From CBIHON01 sp966211965 (lineage in GTDB: Bacteria; Pseudomonadota; Gammaproteobacteria; Burkholderiales; Burkholderiaceae_D), in the NCBI GenBank assembly GCA_966211965.1, contig CBIHON010000031.1:1-61104 (forward strand): a DNA stretch of 61,104 nucleotides, written 5' to 3'. Positions 1-8,006 of this stretch are shown here, piece after piece. A program made the position numbers and the translations under genes. The notes under the pieces are model-generated. The model saw only the letters and a program-made list of their open reading frames with translations. It was not told the origin of the DNA and ran no database searches. Within the stretch, counting starts at the first letter, position 1. Every line of letters begins with the position of its first letter.

Positions 1-200
1 GCGGACCAAGCTGCGCCGGCTTTATCCAATTGTTTCAAGCTGACTGACTACTAGGGCAACGATTCGCGAGGCGCTTCAGTGTTGCGGCAAATCTAAAATT
101 TTCAATCGGGTTCAGCGATTCACGAATTGAATCGAGGTCTGTCACTGGTAAAAAAAATCGGAAAGCGGCGAAAGGTCAAGCAAACCCGATGGTGCGGAAT

Positions 201-234
201 AAAAGCACGGGTATGGAACTTAACCCGTGCTTTT
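201..234 (-). terminator. Hairpin terminator after the repeat-protein gene
   Basis: A perfect 12-bp stem (AAAAGCACGGGT, positions 201-212, paired with 223-234) encloses a 10-nt loop. Its outer A and T runs let it work in either direction. It lies 14 nt beyond the stop codon of the repeat-protein gene at 248-880, so it most simply ends that transcript. Positions 1-200 hold nothing else I can support. Confidence 0.75.
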
Positions 235-247
235 ATTCACGTCAGGA

Positions 248-880
248 TTACTGCGCGTTACCGACGTTCATCTTTTGGTCATTCAAGAGACCGGCCTGGT
301 TTTGCGCTACGTTCTTGATGGTGACATCCGACTTGCCGCCGTTGGCTGCATTGCCCACTTTCATTTCTTGTTTGTTCAACAGGCCTGCTTGGTTTTGGGT
401 AATGTTCGTCGCAACGACCTTCGATTGGCTACCCTTGCCGCTTGCATTGCCCAGTTCCATTTTTTGATCATTCAACAGGCCCGCTTGGTTTTGAGTGATG
501 TTCTTGGCGGTCACGTTGGACTTGCCGCCGTCGGCCGCATTACCGATTTTCAGTTCTTGCTTATTCAACAGACCGGCCTGGTTTTGTTTGATGTTGGTCG
601 CCGTCACCTTCGACTCGCTGCCTTTGCCTGTCGCGTTACCGATCGACATTTTTTGATCGTTCAACAGGCCGGCTTGATTTTGCGTCGCGCCCTTGATGGT
701 GAGGTTGGACTTGCCGCCGTTGGAAGCGCTGCCCAGATCCATTTCCTGCTTGTTCAACAGGCCGGCCTGGTTTTGCTTCAAGTCTTCGGCGCTGACTTTG
801 GATTGCGAAGCTTGGGCGAAAGCTGCGCTAGCGAACATGGTTGCAACGGCGAAGGTGATGATTTTGGCTTGGATTTTCAT
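248..880 (-). CDS. Secreted repeat protein, possible functional amyloid
   Basis: A 210-residue protein with a clear Sec signal peptide (cleavage near AFA-QAS, about residue 22). The rest is six imperfect repeats of about 31-33 residues built around QNQAGLLN, followed by (K/D)Q(E/K)M and then a GNA or GSA turn and GGKS or GKGS. Type A units (LLNKQ) alternate with type B units (LLNDQ), so the real period is about 64 residues. Apart from the signal peptide the protein is rich in Asn, Gln, Gly, Ser and Lys and has no Cys. Evenly spaced Gln/Asn/Gly repeats resemble those of curli and other bacterial amyloids, but the motif is not the CsgA one and no curli accessory genes are present. A purine-rich ribosome site (AAGGGAAT) precedes the ATG. 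The gene is monocistronic. The function is inferred from composition only. Confidence 0.75.
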   Translation of the reverse strand: MKIQAKIITFAVATMFASAAFAQASQSKVSAEDLKQNQAGLLNKQEMDLGSASNGGKSNLTIKGATQNQAGLLNDQKMSIGNATGKGSESKVTATNIKQNQAGLLNKQELKIGNAADGGKSNVTAKNITQNQAGLLNDQKMELGNASGKGSQSKVVATNITQNQAGLLNKQEMKVGNAANGGKSDVTIKNVAQNQAGLLNDQKMNVGNAQ

Positions 881-1354
881 GATATTCCCTTTTCAGTTAA
901 GTGAGTTCGTTGATCTGTAATCTGAGCGCCACATCAGGTTGCGCTTGCATTGACTCTAGGTTGCAGGGACGGCGCGGCCGGTTCAAAAAATTTTTCGAAG
1001 ATTTTTAAATTTGTGCGGCTCGTCAGGAATATTTTCTTTGTGAAATCATTCCTCAAACGCACAACGTCGCAACTAAATATCGTTTGTCCGGCAAAGCGTT
1101 TGTCGCGATACTTTCTCCAGAACCCGCCGTGGACAATGCTTGCAATTTGCTCTGTCAGGCTGGTCTCGTTTGCAGTACGGGATGAATCAGCCCAAATCCC
1201 GAGGCGAACCGGGTTTTATCTTTTCGCCGGAAATGTGAATCCGTCGCCGATCCAGGCCAAGTGCATCTTCTTGAACGTCGCATGAGTCGCCAGCCGATTC
1301 ATGGAGGATGCGCTCGTCCAAAATTCGGCTAACCTATCTATTCAGGAGAAATTC
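881..1354. other. Divergent intergenic region, repeat protein / glutamate mutase operon
   Basis: About 470 nt between the start of the repeat-protein gene and glmS. It must hold the promoters of both. Positions 985-1050 are locally AT-rich. I looked for a cobalamin riboswitch, which would suit a B12 enzyme, and saw no convincing B12-box core. The open frames here have poor codon structure and I do not call them genes. Confidence 0.5.
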
Positions 1355-1792
1355 TTGCAAAGGTTAACAGTCGTATTAGGAGTAATCGGCGCCGATTGCC
1401 ACGCGGTTGGAAACAAGATCATCGATCATGTCTTCAGTGAGCAAGGCATCAAGGTCGTCAATCTGGGCGTGATGGTGAGCCAGGATGAATTCATCGACGC
1501 CGCGATCGAAACCGGCGCCAGCGCGATCCTGGTGTCGTCCATTTACGGCCATGGCGAGATCGACTGCGTCGGGTTCCGCGGGCGCTGCATCGAGCGCGGT
1601 CTGGAAAACATTGTGCTCTATATCGGCGGCAATCTGGTCATCGGCAAGCGCCCGTTTGAAGAGGTCGAAGCCTTGTTCAAGGAAATGGGCTTTGACCGCG
1701 TTTTTTCGCCCACCTCCAACCTGATCGAAGTGACGCAGTTATTGCGGGATGACGTAGCCGCCGCGACGGCGTCAGCCGCTGCGGCAGCATGA
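1355..1792 (+). CDS. glmS: Glutamate mutase sigma (S) subunit, B12-binding
   Basis: Small cobalamin-binding component of glutamate mutase, which converts L-glutamate to (2S,3S)-3-methylaspartate. The B12-binding signature DxHxxG is present (D-C-H-A-V-G, in GADCHAVGNK), and a later LYIGGNL stretch matches the family's Gly-Gly loop. I prefer the TTG at 1355: it has an AGGAG site 6 nt upstream and gives 145 residues, close to the usual length of about 137. The frame remains open back to 1301. The Ala-rich tail (about ten Ala in the last 15 residues) is unusual. The stop overlaps the start of glmL by 4 nt, so the two are translationally coupled. The symbol refers to glutamate mutase (mutS in Clostridium), not glucosamine synthase. 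Confidence 0.9.
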   Translation: MQRLTVVLGVIGADCHAVGNKIIDHVFSEQGIKVVNLGVMVSQDEFIDAAIETGASAILVSSIYGHGEIDCVGFRGRCIERGLENIVLYIGGNLVIGKRPFEEVEALFKEMGFDRVFSPTSNLIEVTQLLRDDVAAATASAAAAA

Positions 1793-3183
1793 TCACGATT
1801 TCCATCGACATCGGCTCCACCTGGACCAAGGGCGCTGCCTTCCGTTTCGTTGGAACCGAGCTTGAATTGCAACGCCGCGCCGTCTGTCCCACCACGGTGG
1901 CAAATCTTTCCGAAGGTTTTTCCAGCGTGCTGGGCGAGTTGGTGGGCCGCCCCGACGCAATCGAGCTGGTTCGCAGCGGCGAGATCATGCTTTGCTATTC
2001 CTCATCCGCCAAGGGCGGGCTGGCCGTCGCGGCGCTCGGCATCGTGCCCGAGATCACCATGGAAACGGCCAAGGTCGCGGCCTATTCCGCCGGCGCAAAA
2101 CTGAAGCAAGTGCTGGCGTACCGGCTGACCCGTTCCGACATCCGCGCTCTCGAAGAGAGTCCTCCCGACATCCTGCTGTTTGCCGGCGGTACCGACGGCG
2201 GCAATTGCGACTACGTGCTGGCGAATGCACAAGCGCTGGCCAAATCCAGCCTGGCGTGCTCGATTGTGTATGCCGGCAACCGCGCGGCGCGCGACGATGT
2301 AGCGAAGCTGCTGGCCGACAAGGATTTTGTGGCGGTCGACAATGTCTTGCCCGAGATCGATTCACCTAACCCGGACCCGGCGCGCGAAGCGATCCGGAAC
2401 ATCTTCCTGTCCAAGATCGTCAAGGGAAAAGGCTTGGATACGATCATCGAACGCACCGGGGTCGAACCTCTGCCCACGCCCTATGCCGTGTACGAATATG
2501 CCAAGCATATCCGGCGCTGCATTCCGGGCTGGTCCGAATTCATCCTACTCGACATGGGCGGCGCGACCACCGACGTGTACTCCGCCCATCTCGAAGCGCC
2601 CGGCGGCGGCACGGTATTGCGAGGCCTGCCGGAACCGGAAGTGAAGCGCACCGTGGAAGGCGACCTGGGTATGCGCGTTTCGGCGTCGGCCGCCACGGAA
2701 GCGGGCAAGGAGCTCATCGCTGCGGCACTGCGCCATGACGAAGCGCGGCAAGCAGAGTTTGCCGCATACATCGCGCGCGTTTCGCAGCAGCCGGATTATC
2801 TGCCGCAAGACGAAATCGGGCGTGCCTTCGATGCGATGCTGGCCGGTGCTTGCGTGGCGCATGCCTGCGCCCGCCACGCCGGACGCAGGCATGAAGTCTA
2901 TACGCCGGACGGCATGGTGCAACTGCAGATCGGCCGCGATCTGACGCAGGTGCCGCGCGTGGTCGGTTCCGGCGGATGGCTTTCGAAAGTGTCCTCCTTC
3001 GATCCCGCGCCGTGGCTGTCGCTGATGGTGGTGGACGCCAGGGGAAAATCGGTGCTGGTGCCGACCCGCATCGACTACTATCGCGATGAAAACTATCTGA
3101 TCCCGCTTCTCGCCAACGTGGCGGAAGTTTATCCGGACGCCGCTGCCCGAGCCGGCATTCGCGCACTTGTTTCTCACCATTAA
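1789..3183 (+). CDS. glmL: GlmL/MutL family protein, glutamate mutase reactivation
   Basis: A 464-residue member of the MutL/GlmL family, whose genes sit between the S and E subunits of glutamate mutase. They carry an actin/hexokinase-type ATPase fold. The N-terminal phosphate-1 motif is visible (DIGSTWTKGAAF), as is a second acidic-glycine loop (ILLDMGGATTDV, about residues 250-260). The family is thought to reactivate the mutase or protect its cofactor, by analogy with diol dehydratase reactivases. That is a family inference, not something the sequence proves. Overlap with glmS and the short gap to glmE indicate one transcript. Confidence 0.88.
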   Translation: MITISIDIGSTWTKGAAFRFVGTELELQRRAVCPTTVANLSEGFSSVLGELVGRPDAIELVRSGEIMLCYSSSAKGGLAVAALGIVPEITMETAKVAAYSAGAKLKQVLAYRLTRSDIRALEESPPDILLFAGGTDGGNCDYVLANAQALAKSSLACSIVYAGNRAARDDVAKLLADKDFVAVDNVLPEIDSPNPDPAREAIRNIFLSKIVKGKGLDTIIERTGVEPLPTPYAVYEYAKHIRRCIPGWSEFILLDMGGATTDVYSAHLEAPGGGTVLRGLPEPEVKRTVEGDLGMRVSASAATEAGKELIAAALRHDEARQAEFAAYIARVSQQPDYLPQDEIGRAFDAMLAGACVAHACARHAGRRHEVYTPDGMVQLQIGRDLTQVPRVVGSGGWLSKVSSFDPAPWLSLMVVDARGKSVLVPTRIDYYRDENYLIPLLANVAEVYPDAAARAGIRALVSHH

Positions 3184-3193
3184 AGACCGAATC

Positions 3194-4639
3194 ATGGAAC
3201 TGAGCAATCAACGAATCGACCGCAAGACTTTCGAGGCAGAACGTACTGACGTGCTGCAAACATGGATCACCGGCAAAGACGTGGATTTCGCGGAAGGCGT
3301 GCGCTACCAGCACGCGATCCCGGAAGCGAAACGCTTTTCCTCCGTATTGCGCAAGGCGGCCAAGGCCGGCAAGACCCTGTTCCAGCCGCGCGCCGGCGTG
3401 GCGCTGATCAACGAGCACATCGACTTGCTGACTTACCTGGAGGGCTCGTGCGACCTGCTGCCTACGACCATCGATGCCTACACCCGCTTGAACCGGTATG
3501 AGGAAGCAGCCAGCGGCATCCGGCGTTCGGAAGAAGCCGGCACCTCGCTGCTCAACGGTTTCCCGGCGGTGAACCACGGCTTGCGCGGATGCCGGCGCGT
3601 GGTGGAAGCGTTGTCCAAGCCGGTGCAGGTGCGGCACGGCACGCCCGATGCACGCCTGCTGGCAGAAATTACCTTGGCGGCCGGCTTTACCGCGTATGAA
3701 GGCGGCGGCATTTCCTACAACATCCCGTATGCCAAGAAAGTCCCTTTGGCGCGCTCGATCCGTCACTGGCAATACTGCGACCGGCTGGTCGGCATGTATG
3801 AAGAGGAAGGCATCCGCATCAACCGTGAACCTTTCGGCCCGCTCTCGGGCACATTGGTGCCGCCCTTCGTCTCGCACTGTGTGGCGATCATCGAAGGTTT
3901 GCTGGCGCTGGAGCAGGGCGCCAAATGCATTACCCTAGGTTATGGCCAGGCCGGCAACATGGTGCAGGATATTGCGGCGATCCGTTCGCTGCGCGATCTG
4001 GGCCATGAATATTTCCGCGCCGCCGGCTATGAAGACTATGAGCTGAGCACCGTATTCCACCAGTGGATGGGCGGCTTTCCGGAGAAGGAGTCGATGGCGT
4101 ATTCGGTGATCTGCTGGGGCGCGGCGCTGGCCGCGATGGCGGGCGCCACCGAGGTCATCGTGAAGACGCCGCACGAAGCCAGCGGCGTGCCGACCAAGGA
4201 AGCCAACAAGCACGGGCTTGAATGTACCAGCCAGATCGCCAACATGGTGCGCGACCAGATTTTCCCGCACAGCGACGGCATGGAGCGCGAGGTGGAGCTC
4301 ATCAAGCGTGAAGTACGCGCCGTGATGGCCAAGGTATTTGAACTCGGCAAAGGCGACATCGCAGTGGGTGCGGTGCGCGCTTTCGAAGCCGGCGTAATGG
4401 ATATCCCGTTTGCACCGGCCGCCTGCAATGCCGGCAAGCTGATGCCGATTCGCGACAACGAAGGCGCGGTGCGCGTGTTCAACCCCGGCAACGTGCCGCT
4501 GCCCGACGATGTGATGGGCTATCACCGGGACAAGATCGCGCACCGGGCCAAGGCCGAGAGCCGTGCGCCGTCGTTCCAGATGGTGGTCGACGATATTTAC
4601 GCAATTTCAAAAAGCACCCTGGTTGGGAGACCGCAATGA
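3194..4639 (+). CDS. glmE: Glutamate mutase epsilon (E) subunit
   Basis: Catalytic TIM-barrel subunit of adenosylcobalamin-dependent glutamate mutase, which dimerises and takes up the S subunit with the cofactor. At 481 residues from the ATG at 3194 it matches the family length of about 483. The glutamate-site region is recognisable (GTPDARLLAE, then EGGGISYNIPYAK), as is the barrel segment LGYGQAGNMVQDIAA. An alternative TTG start at 3167 would overlap glmL. The ATG leaves a 10-nt gap and is preferred. The gene ends in a 4-nt overlap with the ammonia-lyase gene. Full length with no visible damage. Confidence 0.93.
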   Translation: MELSNQRIDRKTFEAERTDVLQTWITGKDVDFAEGVRYQHAIPEAKRFSSVLRKAAKAGKTLFQPRAGVALINEHIDLLTYLEGSCDLLPTTIDAYTRLNRYEEAASGIRRSEEAGTSLLNGFPAVNHGLRGCRRVVEALSKPVQVRHGTPDARLLAEITLAAGFTAYEGGGISYNIPYAKKVPLARSIRHWQYCDRLVGMYEEEGIRINREPFGPLSGTLVPPFVSHCVAIIEGLLALEQGAKCITLGYGQAGNMVQDIAAIRSLRDLGHEYFRAAGYEDYELSTVFHQWMGGFPEKESMAYSVICWGAALAAMAGATEVIVKTPHEASGVPTKEANKHGLECTSQIANMVRDQIFPHSDGMEREVELIKREVRAVMAKVFELGKGDIAVGAVRAFEAGVMDIPFAPAACNAGKLMPIRDNEGAVRVFNPGNVPLPDDVMGYHRDKIAHRAKAESRAPSFQMVVDDIYAISKSTLVGRPQ

Positions 4640-5901
4640 TGAGCACATCCGCACATGCATCGATGAAGATTACCCGCGCCTTGTTCGTGCGCGGTTTCTC
4701 GTCATTCTATTTCGACGATCAAAAGGCGATCAAAGAGGGCGCCTGGCAAGACGGTTTCGTCTATGTCGGCGCAGCCACCACGCCTGGTTTTCACACCATC
4801 CGCCAAGCGGGAGAATGCGTGTCGGTGCTGCTGCAACTTGAAAACGGCAGCGTGGCGGTAGGCGACTGCGCCGCGGTGCAATATTCCGGCGCGGGCGGGC
4901 GCGATCCCTTGTTCCTGGCGGAGAATTTCATCCCTTTTCTTGAGCAGCACCTCAAGCCATTGTTAGAAGGCCGCGAGGCCAATGCGTTTCTCGCCAACGC
5001 CAGGTTTTTCGACACGGTGGAAATCGCCGGCCAGCGCCTGCACACTGCGATTCGTTACGGCCTGACGCAAGCGCTGCTGGACGCCGCAGCGCTGGCCACT
5101 CACCGCTTGAAAGCCGAAGTGGTCTGCGCCGAATACGGCTTGCCGGTGGTGGCCAAGGCCATCCCCCTGTTCGGCCAGAGCGGCGACGACCGCTATGCCG
5201 CCGTCGACAAGATGATTCTCAAGCGCATCGACGTCCTGCCGCACGGGTTGATCAACAACGTCGCCGACAAGCTCGGCTACCAAGGCGAGAAACTGGAAGA
5301 ATACATCCGCTGGCTGGTCAAGCGAGTCGATCAGTTCGGCACCGGCTCCGCCTATAAACCTGACCTGCACATCGACGTGTACGGCACCATCGGCCTGATT
5401 TTCGATCACGACCCGGCCAAGGTGGCAGGCTATATCGCCGGTCTGGAAAAGGCGGCAGGCCCGTTGAATCTGTACATCGAAGGGCCGGTCGACGCCGGCT
5501 CCAAAGGTGCACAGATCGATCAACTGGGACAGATCACCACACATCTCAATCGCCTGGGCTCGCCGGTCAAGCTGGTTGCCGACGAATGGTGCAATACCTA
5601 TGAAGACATCGTCGCCTTCACTGACGCCAAGTGCTGTCACATGGTGCAGATCAAGACCCCCGACCTGGGCGGCATACACAACATCGTCGACGCCGTGCTG
5701 TACTGTAACGAGCACGGCATGGAAGCCTACCAGGGCGGCACCTGCAACGAAACCGACGTGTCGGCGCGCACCTGCGTGCACGTGGCGCTGGCCGCACGGC
5801 CGATGCGCATGCTGGTGAAGCCGGGGATGGGTTTCGACGAGGGACTCAACATCGTCCATAATGAAATGCATCGGACCATCGCCTTGTTGCAAAACCGCTA
5901 G
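4636..5901 (+). CDS. mal: Methylaspartate ammonia-lyase
   Basis: Enolase-superfamily enzyme that removes ammonia from 3-methylaspartate to give mesaconate, the second step of the pathway. The 421-residue protein is close to the clostridial enzyme (413). The catalytic-lysine region is present (MVQIKTPDLGGIHN, about residues 335-348), as are metal-site acids in HIDVYGTIG and LVADEWCNTYED. It directly overlaps glmE, so methylaspartate is probably destroyed as made. This argues for catabolism rather than supply of methylaspartate to the NRPS further along. About 80 nt separate it from the CoA-transferase gene. Confidence 0.94.
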   Translation: MMSTSAHASMKITRALFVRGFSSFYFDDQKAIKEGAWQDGFVYVGAATTPGFHTIRQAGECVSVLLQLENGSVAVGDCAAVQYSGAGGRDPLFLAENFIPFLEQHLKPLLEGREANAFLANARFFDTVEIAGQRLHTAIRYGLTQALLDAAALATHRLKAEVVCAEYGLPVVAKAIPLFGQSGDDRYAAVDKMILKRIDVLPHGLINNVADKLGYQGEKLEEYIRWLVKRVDQFGTGSAYKPDLHIDVYGTIGLIFDHDPAKVAGYIAGLEKAAGPLNLYIEGPVDAGSKGAQIDQLGQITTHLNRLGSPVKLVADEWCNTYEDIVAFTDAKCCHMVQIKTPDLGGIHNIVDAVLYCNEHGMEAYQGGTCNETDVSARTCVHVALAARPMRMLVKPGMGFDEGLNIVHNEMHRTIALLQNR

Positions 5902-5984
5902 ACTGAGGAAGCAAGCCGCTGTTGCACCGTGCCCCGACCTTATAATTTCGTCGCAATGCCGACTCGCATTTTCTTATATCGATC

Positions 5985-7160
5985 ATGTCCACACTACCGC
6001 TAGAAGGCGTCACCGTCATTTCGCTGGAACACGCCATTGCCGCACCGCTTGCTACGCGCCATCTGGCCGACCTCGGCGCTCGCGTCATCAAGATCGAACG
6101 GCCCGGAGCCGGCGATTTTGCGCGCGCCTATGACCGCCGTACGAAAGGCATGGCCTCGCACTTCGTGTGGGTCAATCGTTCGAAAGAAAGCCTGACGCTG
6201 GACCTCAAGCAAGCCGAGGCGCAAGCCGTGCTGCAGCGCCTGCTGGGCGAGGCCGACGTGCTGGTGCAAAACCTCGCGCCCGGCGCCGCCGCTCGCCTCG
6301 GGCTGTCCTACGAAACGCTGTCGCCGCGCTTCCCCAGGCTGGTTGTTTGCGATATCTCGGGTTACGGCGACGGCGGTCCGTACACCGACAAGAAAGCCTA
6401 CGACCTGCTGATCCAGAGCGAGAGCGGATTTCTTTCGGTCACCGGTACGCCGGACGACATGGCAAAGAGCGGCATTTCGGTCGCCGACATCGCGGCCGGC
6501 ATGTATGCCTATTCCGGCATACTCGGCGCGCTGCTGCAACGTGCCCGTACCGGTACCGGCCGCCGGGTCGAAATCGCGATGATCGATGCGATGGCGGAGT
6601 GGATGGGTTTCCCGCTCTATTACACGCTGGGCGGCCAGGAGGCGCCGCCGCGCTCCGGCGCCACGCATGCCACCATCTACCCCTACGGCCCCTTCACGGC
6701 CGGCGACGGGCGAGTGGTGATGCTCGGCCTGCAGAACGAGCGCGAATGGAAAACCTTTTGCGACAAGGTGCTGTGCCTGCCTGATCTGGCCGCCCAGCCG
6801 CGCTTTGCCGACAATGCCGCGCGCACGGCCAACCGCGCCGAACTGCGCCAATTGATCGAAAAAGAATTCTCCGCGCTCAGCGCCGATGCCGTGATCGCAC
6901 GCCTCGACGCCGCCGACATCGCCAATGCCCATGTGAATACCATGGCCGATTTGTGGCAGCATCCGCAACTCGCCAGCCGCCGCCGTTGGACCGAAGTCGG
7001 TTCGCCCAACGGTTTCATTCCTGCCTTACTGCCGCCGGGCAGCGATGCCGCCAACCCGCCGCGCATGGACCCCATTCCCAGGTTGGGCGAGCATACCGAC
7101 GCGATCCTGGCCGAGTTCGGTTTCGATGCGGCGCAATTGCGCGCCAGCGGTGCAGTATGA
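5985..7160 (+). CDS. Class III (CaiB/BaiF) CoA-transferase, probably mesaconate-specific
   Basis: A 391-residue family III CoA-transferase. The catalytic aspartate is in ISVADIAAGMYAYSG (about residue 167). The N-terminal GVTVISLEHAIAAPLATRHLADLGA and the glycine-rich RARTGTGRRVEI segments are typical. Position after methylaspartate ammonia-lyase suggests it moves CoA to mesaconate, giving mesaconyl-CoA. The CoA donor cannot be told from sequence. The family also includes formyl-CoA, itaconate and citramalate transferases, so the substrate is an inference from context. Its stop overlaps the start of the next gene (ATGA). Confidence 0.85.
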   Translation: MSTLPLEGVTVISLEHAIAAPLATRHLADLGARVIKIERPGAGDFARAYDRRTKGMASHFVWVNRSKESLTLDLKQAEAQAVLQRLLGEADVLVQNLAPGAAARLGLSYETLSPRFPRLVVCDISGYGDGGPYTDKKAYDLLIQSESGFLSVTGTPDDMAKSGISVADIAAGMYAYSGILGALLQRARTGTGRRVEIAMIDAMAEWMGFPLYYTLGGQEAPPRSGATHATIYPYGPFTAGDGRVVMLGLQNEREWKTFCDKVLCLPDLAAQPRFADNAARTANRAELRQLIEKEFSALSADAVIARLDAADIANAHVNTMADLWQHPQLASRRRWTEVGSPNGFIPALLPPGSDAANPPRMDPIPRLGEHTDAILAEFGFDAAQLRASGAV

Positions 7161-7999
7161 AAGAAAAAGAAATGGATCTCCGACACGCGAAGACTTTTTT
7201 ATTCGTCCCCGCCAACCGGCCGGAGCGTATCGATAAAGCGCTGGCTACCGGTGCCGATGCGGTGATTGTCGATCTTGAGGACGCGGTTGCGCCGGACGCC
7301 AAGGAGGCGGCGCGTGCCGCTCTGTCGGCCTGGCTGCGGGCGGCTGCCGCGCCGGTCCTGGTGCGTGTCAATGCTGCGGAGACCCCATGGCATTTGGACG
7401 ATCTCGAAATCTGCCGTCATCACATGGTGGCCGGACTGGTGCTGCCGAAAGCCGAATCCGCCGCCGGCATGGAACGCGCACGCAGCGCGACCGGCAAGCC
7501 GGTTTTCCCCATCATCGAATCTGCGCTTGGCTTGCATCGGCTATCGGAAATTGCCGGTGCGGCTGGCTGCGCCCGCCTGATGTTCGGCAAACTTGATCTG
7601 GCGATCGATCTGGGGCTGGAGCAGGGCGAGGAAGACAGCGAAGAAGTGGTGTTCCAGGCGTATCGCGCCCAGTTGGTGGTGGCGTCTCGCGTTGCCGGAT
7701 TGCCGTCGCCGATCGATGGCGTGTTCACTGCGCTTGACGATGGTACGGCGTTGGCGGCCTATGCGCGGCGGGCACGGCGGGATGGTTTCGGCGCTATGCT
7801 GTTAATTCATCCGCGGCAAGTGGAGGCGGTCGCCGCAGCGTTGGCGCCGACTGCCGCGGAAATTGCCTGGGCTCGTCGGGTGCTGGCGGTGGCTGCGGAG
7901 TCTGAAGGCAGTGCAGCTGTTGTGGATGGGCGAATGATCGATGCGCCGGTGATGGCGCGGGCGGCGCGCATGTTGGCTATTGCGGGAATGGTCGAATAG
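7157..7999 (+). CDS. CitE-like acyl-CoA lyase (HpcH/HpaI family)
   Basis: A 280-residue member of the citrate-lyase-beta / malyl-CoA-lyase family. Visible family marks are the N-terminal LFVPANRPERIDKAL, the metal-site aspartate-glutamate pair in VIVDLEDAVAPDAK, and IIESALGL. Such enzymes split citramalyl-CoA into pyruvate and acetyl-CoA, or methylmalyl-CoA into glyoxylate and propionyl-CoA. Either would complete the pathway from mesaconyl-CoA, but the hydratase between them is not in this window. Two starts are possible: ATG 7157 (ATGA overlap, chosen) and ATG 7172. It converges with the outer-membrane protein gene, leaving only 7 nt between stops. Confidence 0.85.
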   Translation: MKEKEMDLRHAKTFLFVPANRPERIDKALATGADAVIVDLEDAVAPDAKEAARAALSAWLRAAAAPVLVRVNAAETPWHLDDLEICRHHMVAGLVLPKAESAAGMERARSATGKPVFPIIESALGLHRLSEIAGAAGCARLMFGKLDLAIDLGLEQGEEDSEEVVFQAYRAQLVVASRVAGLPSPIDGVFTALDDGTALAAYARRARRDGFGAMLLIHPRQVEAVAAALAPTAAEIAWARRVLAVAAESEGSAAVVDGRMIDAPVMARAARMLAIAGMVE

Positions 8000-8006
8000 A
8001 GAGCGC

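Noticed and set aside
227..904. Long open frame opposite the secreted repeat-protein gene
   Set aside because: It is a mirror of the repeats on the other strand. It has no ribosome site, and its repeated hydrophobic translation is explained by the real gene's codon pattern.
950..1285. Open frame of 111 codons upstream of the glutamate mutase operon
   Set aside because: No ribosome site, no domain, mixed composition; treated as intergenic.
881..1354. Possible cobalamin riboswitch before the B12-enzyme operon
   Set aside because: I could not find a convincing B12-box core or the expected paired arms by eye. A covariance search would settle it.
2714..3877. Long minus-strand open frame across glmL and glmE
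   Set aside because: A shadow of GC-rich coding DNA. Both sense genes are full length with family motifs.
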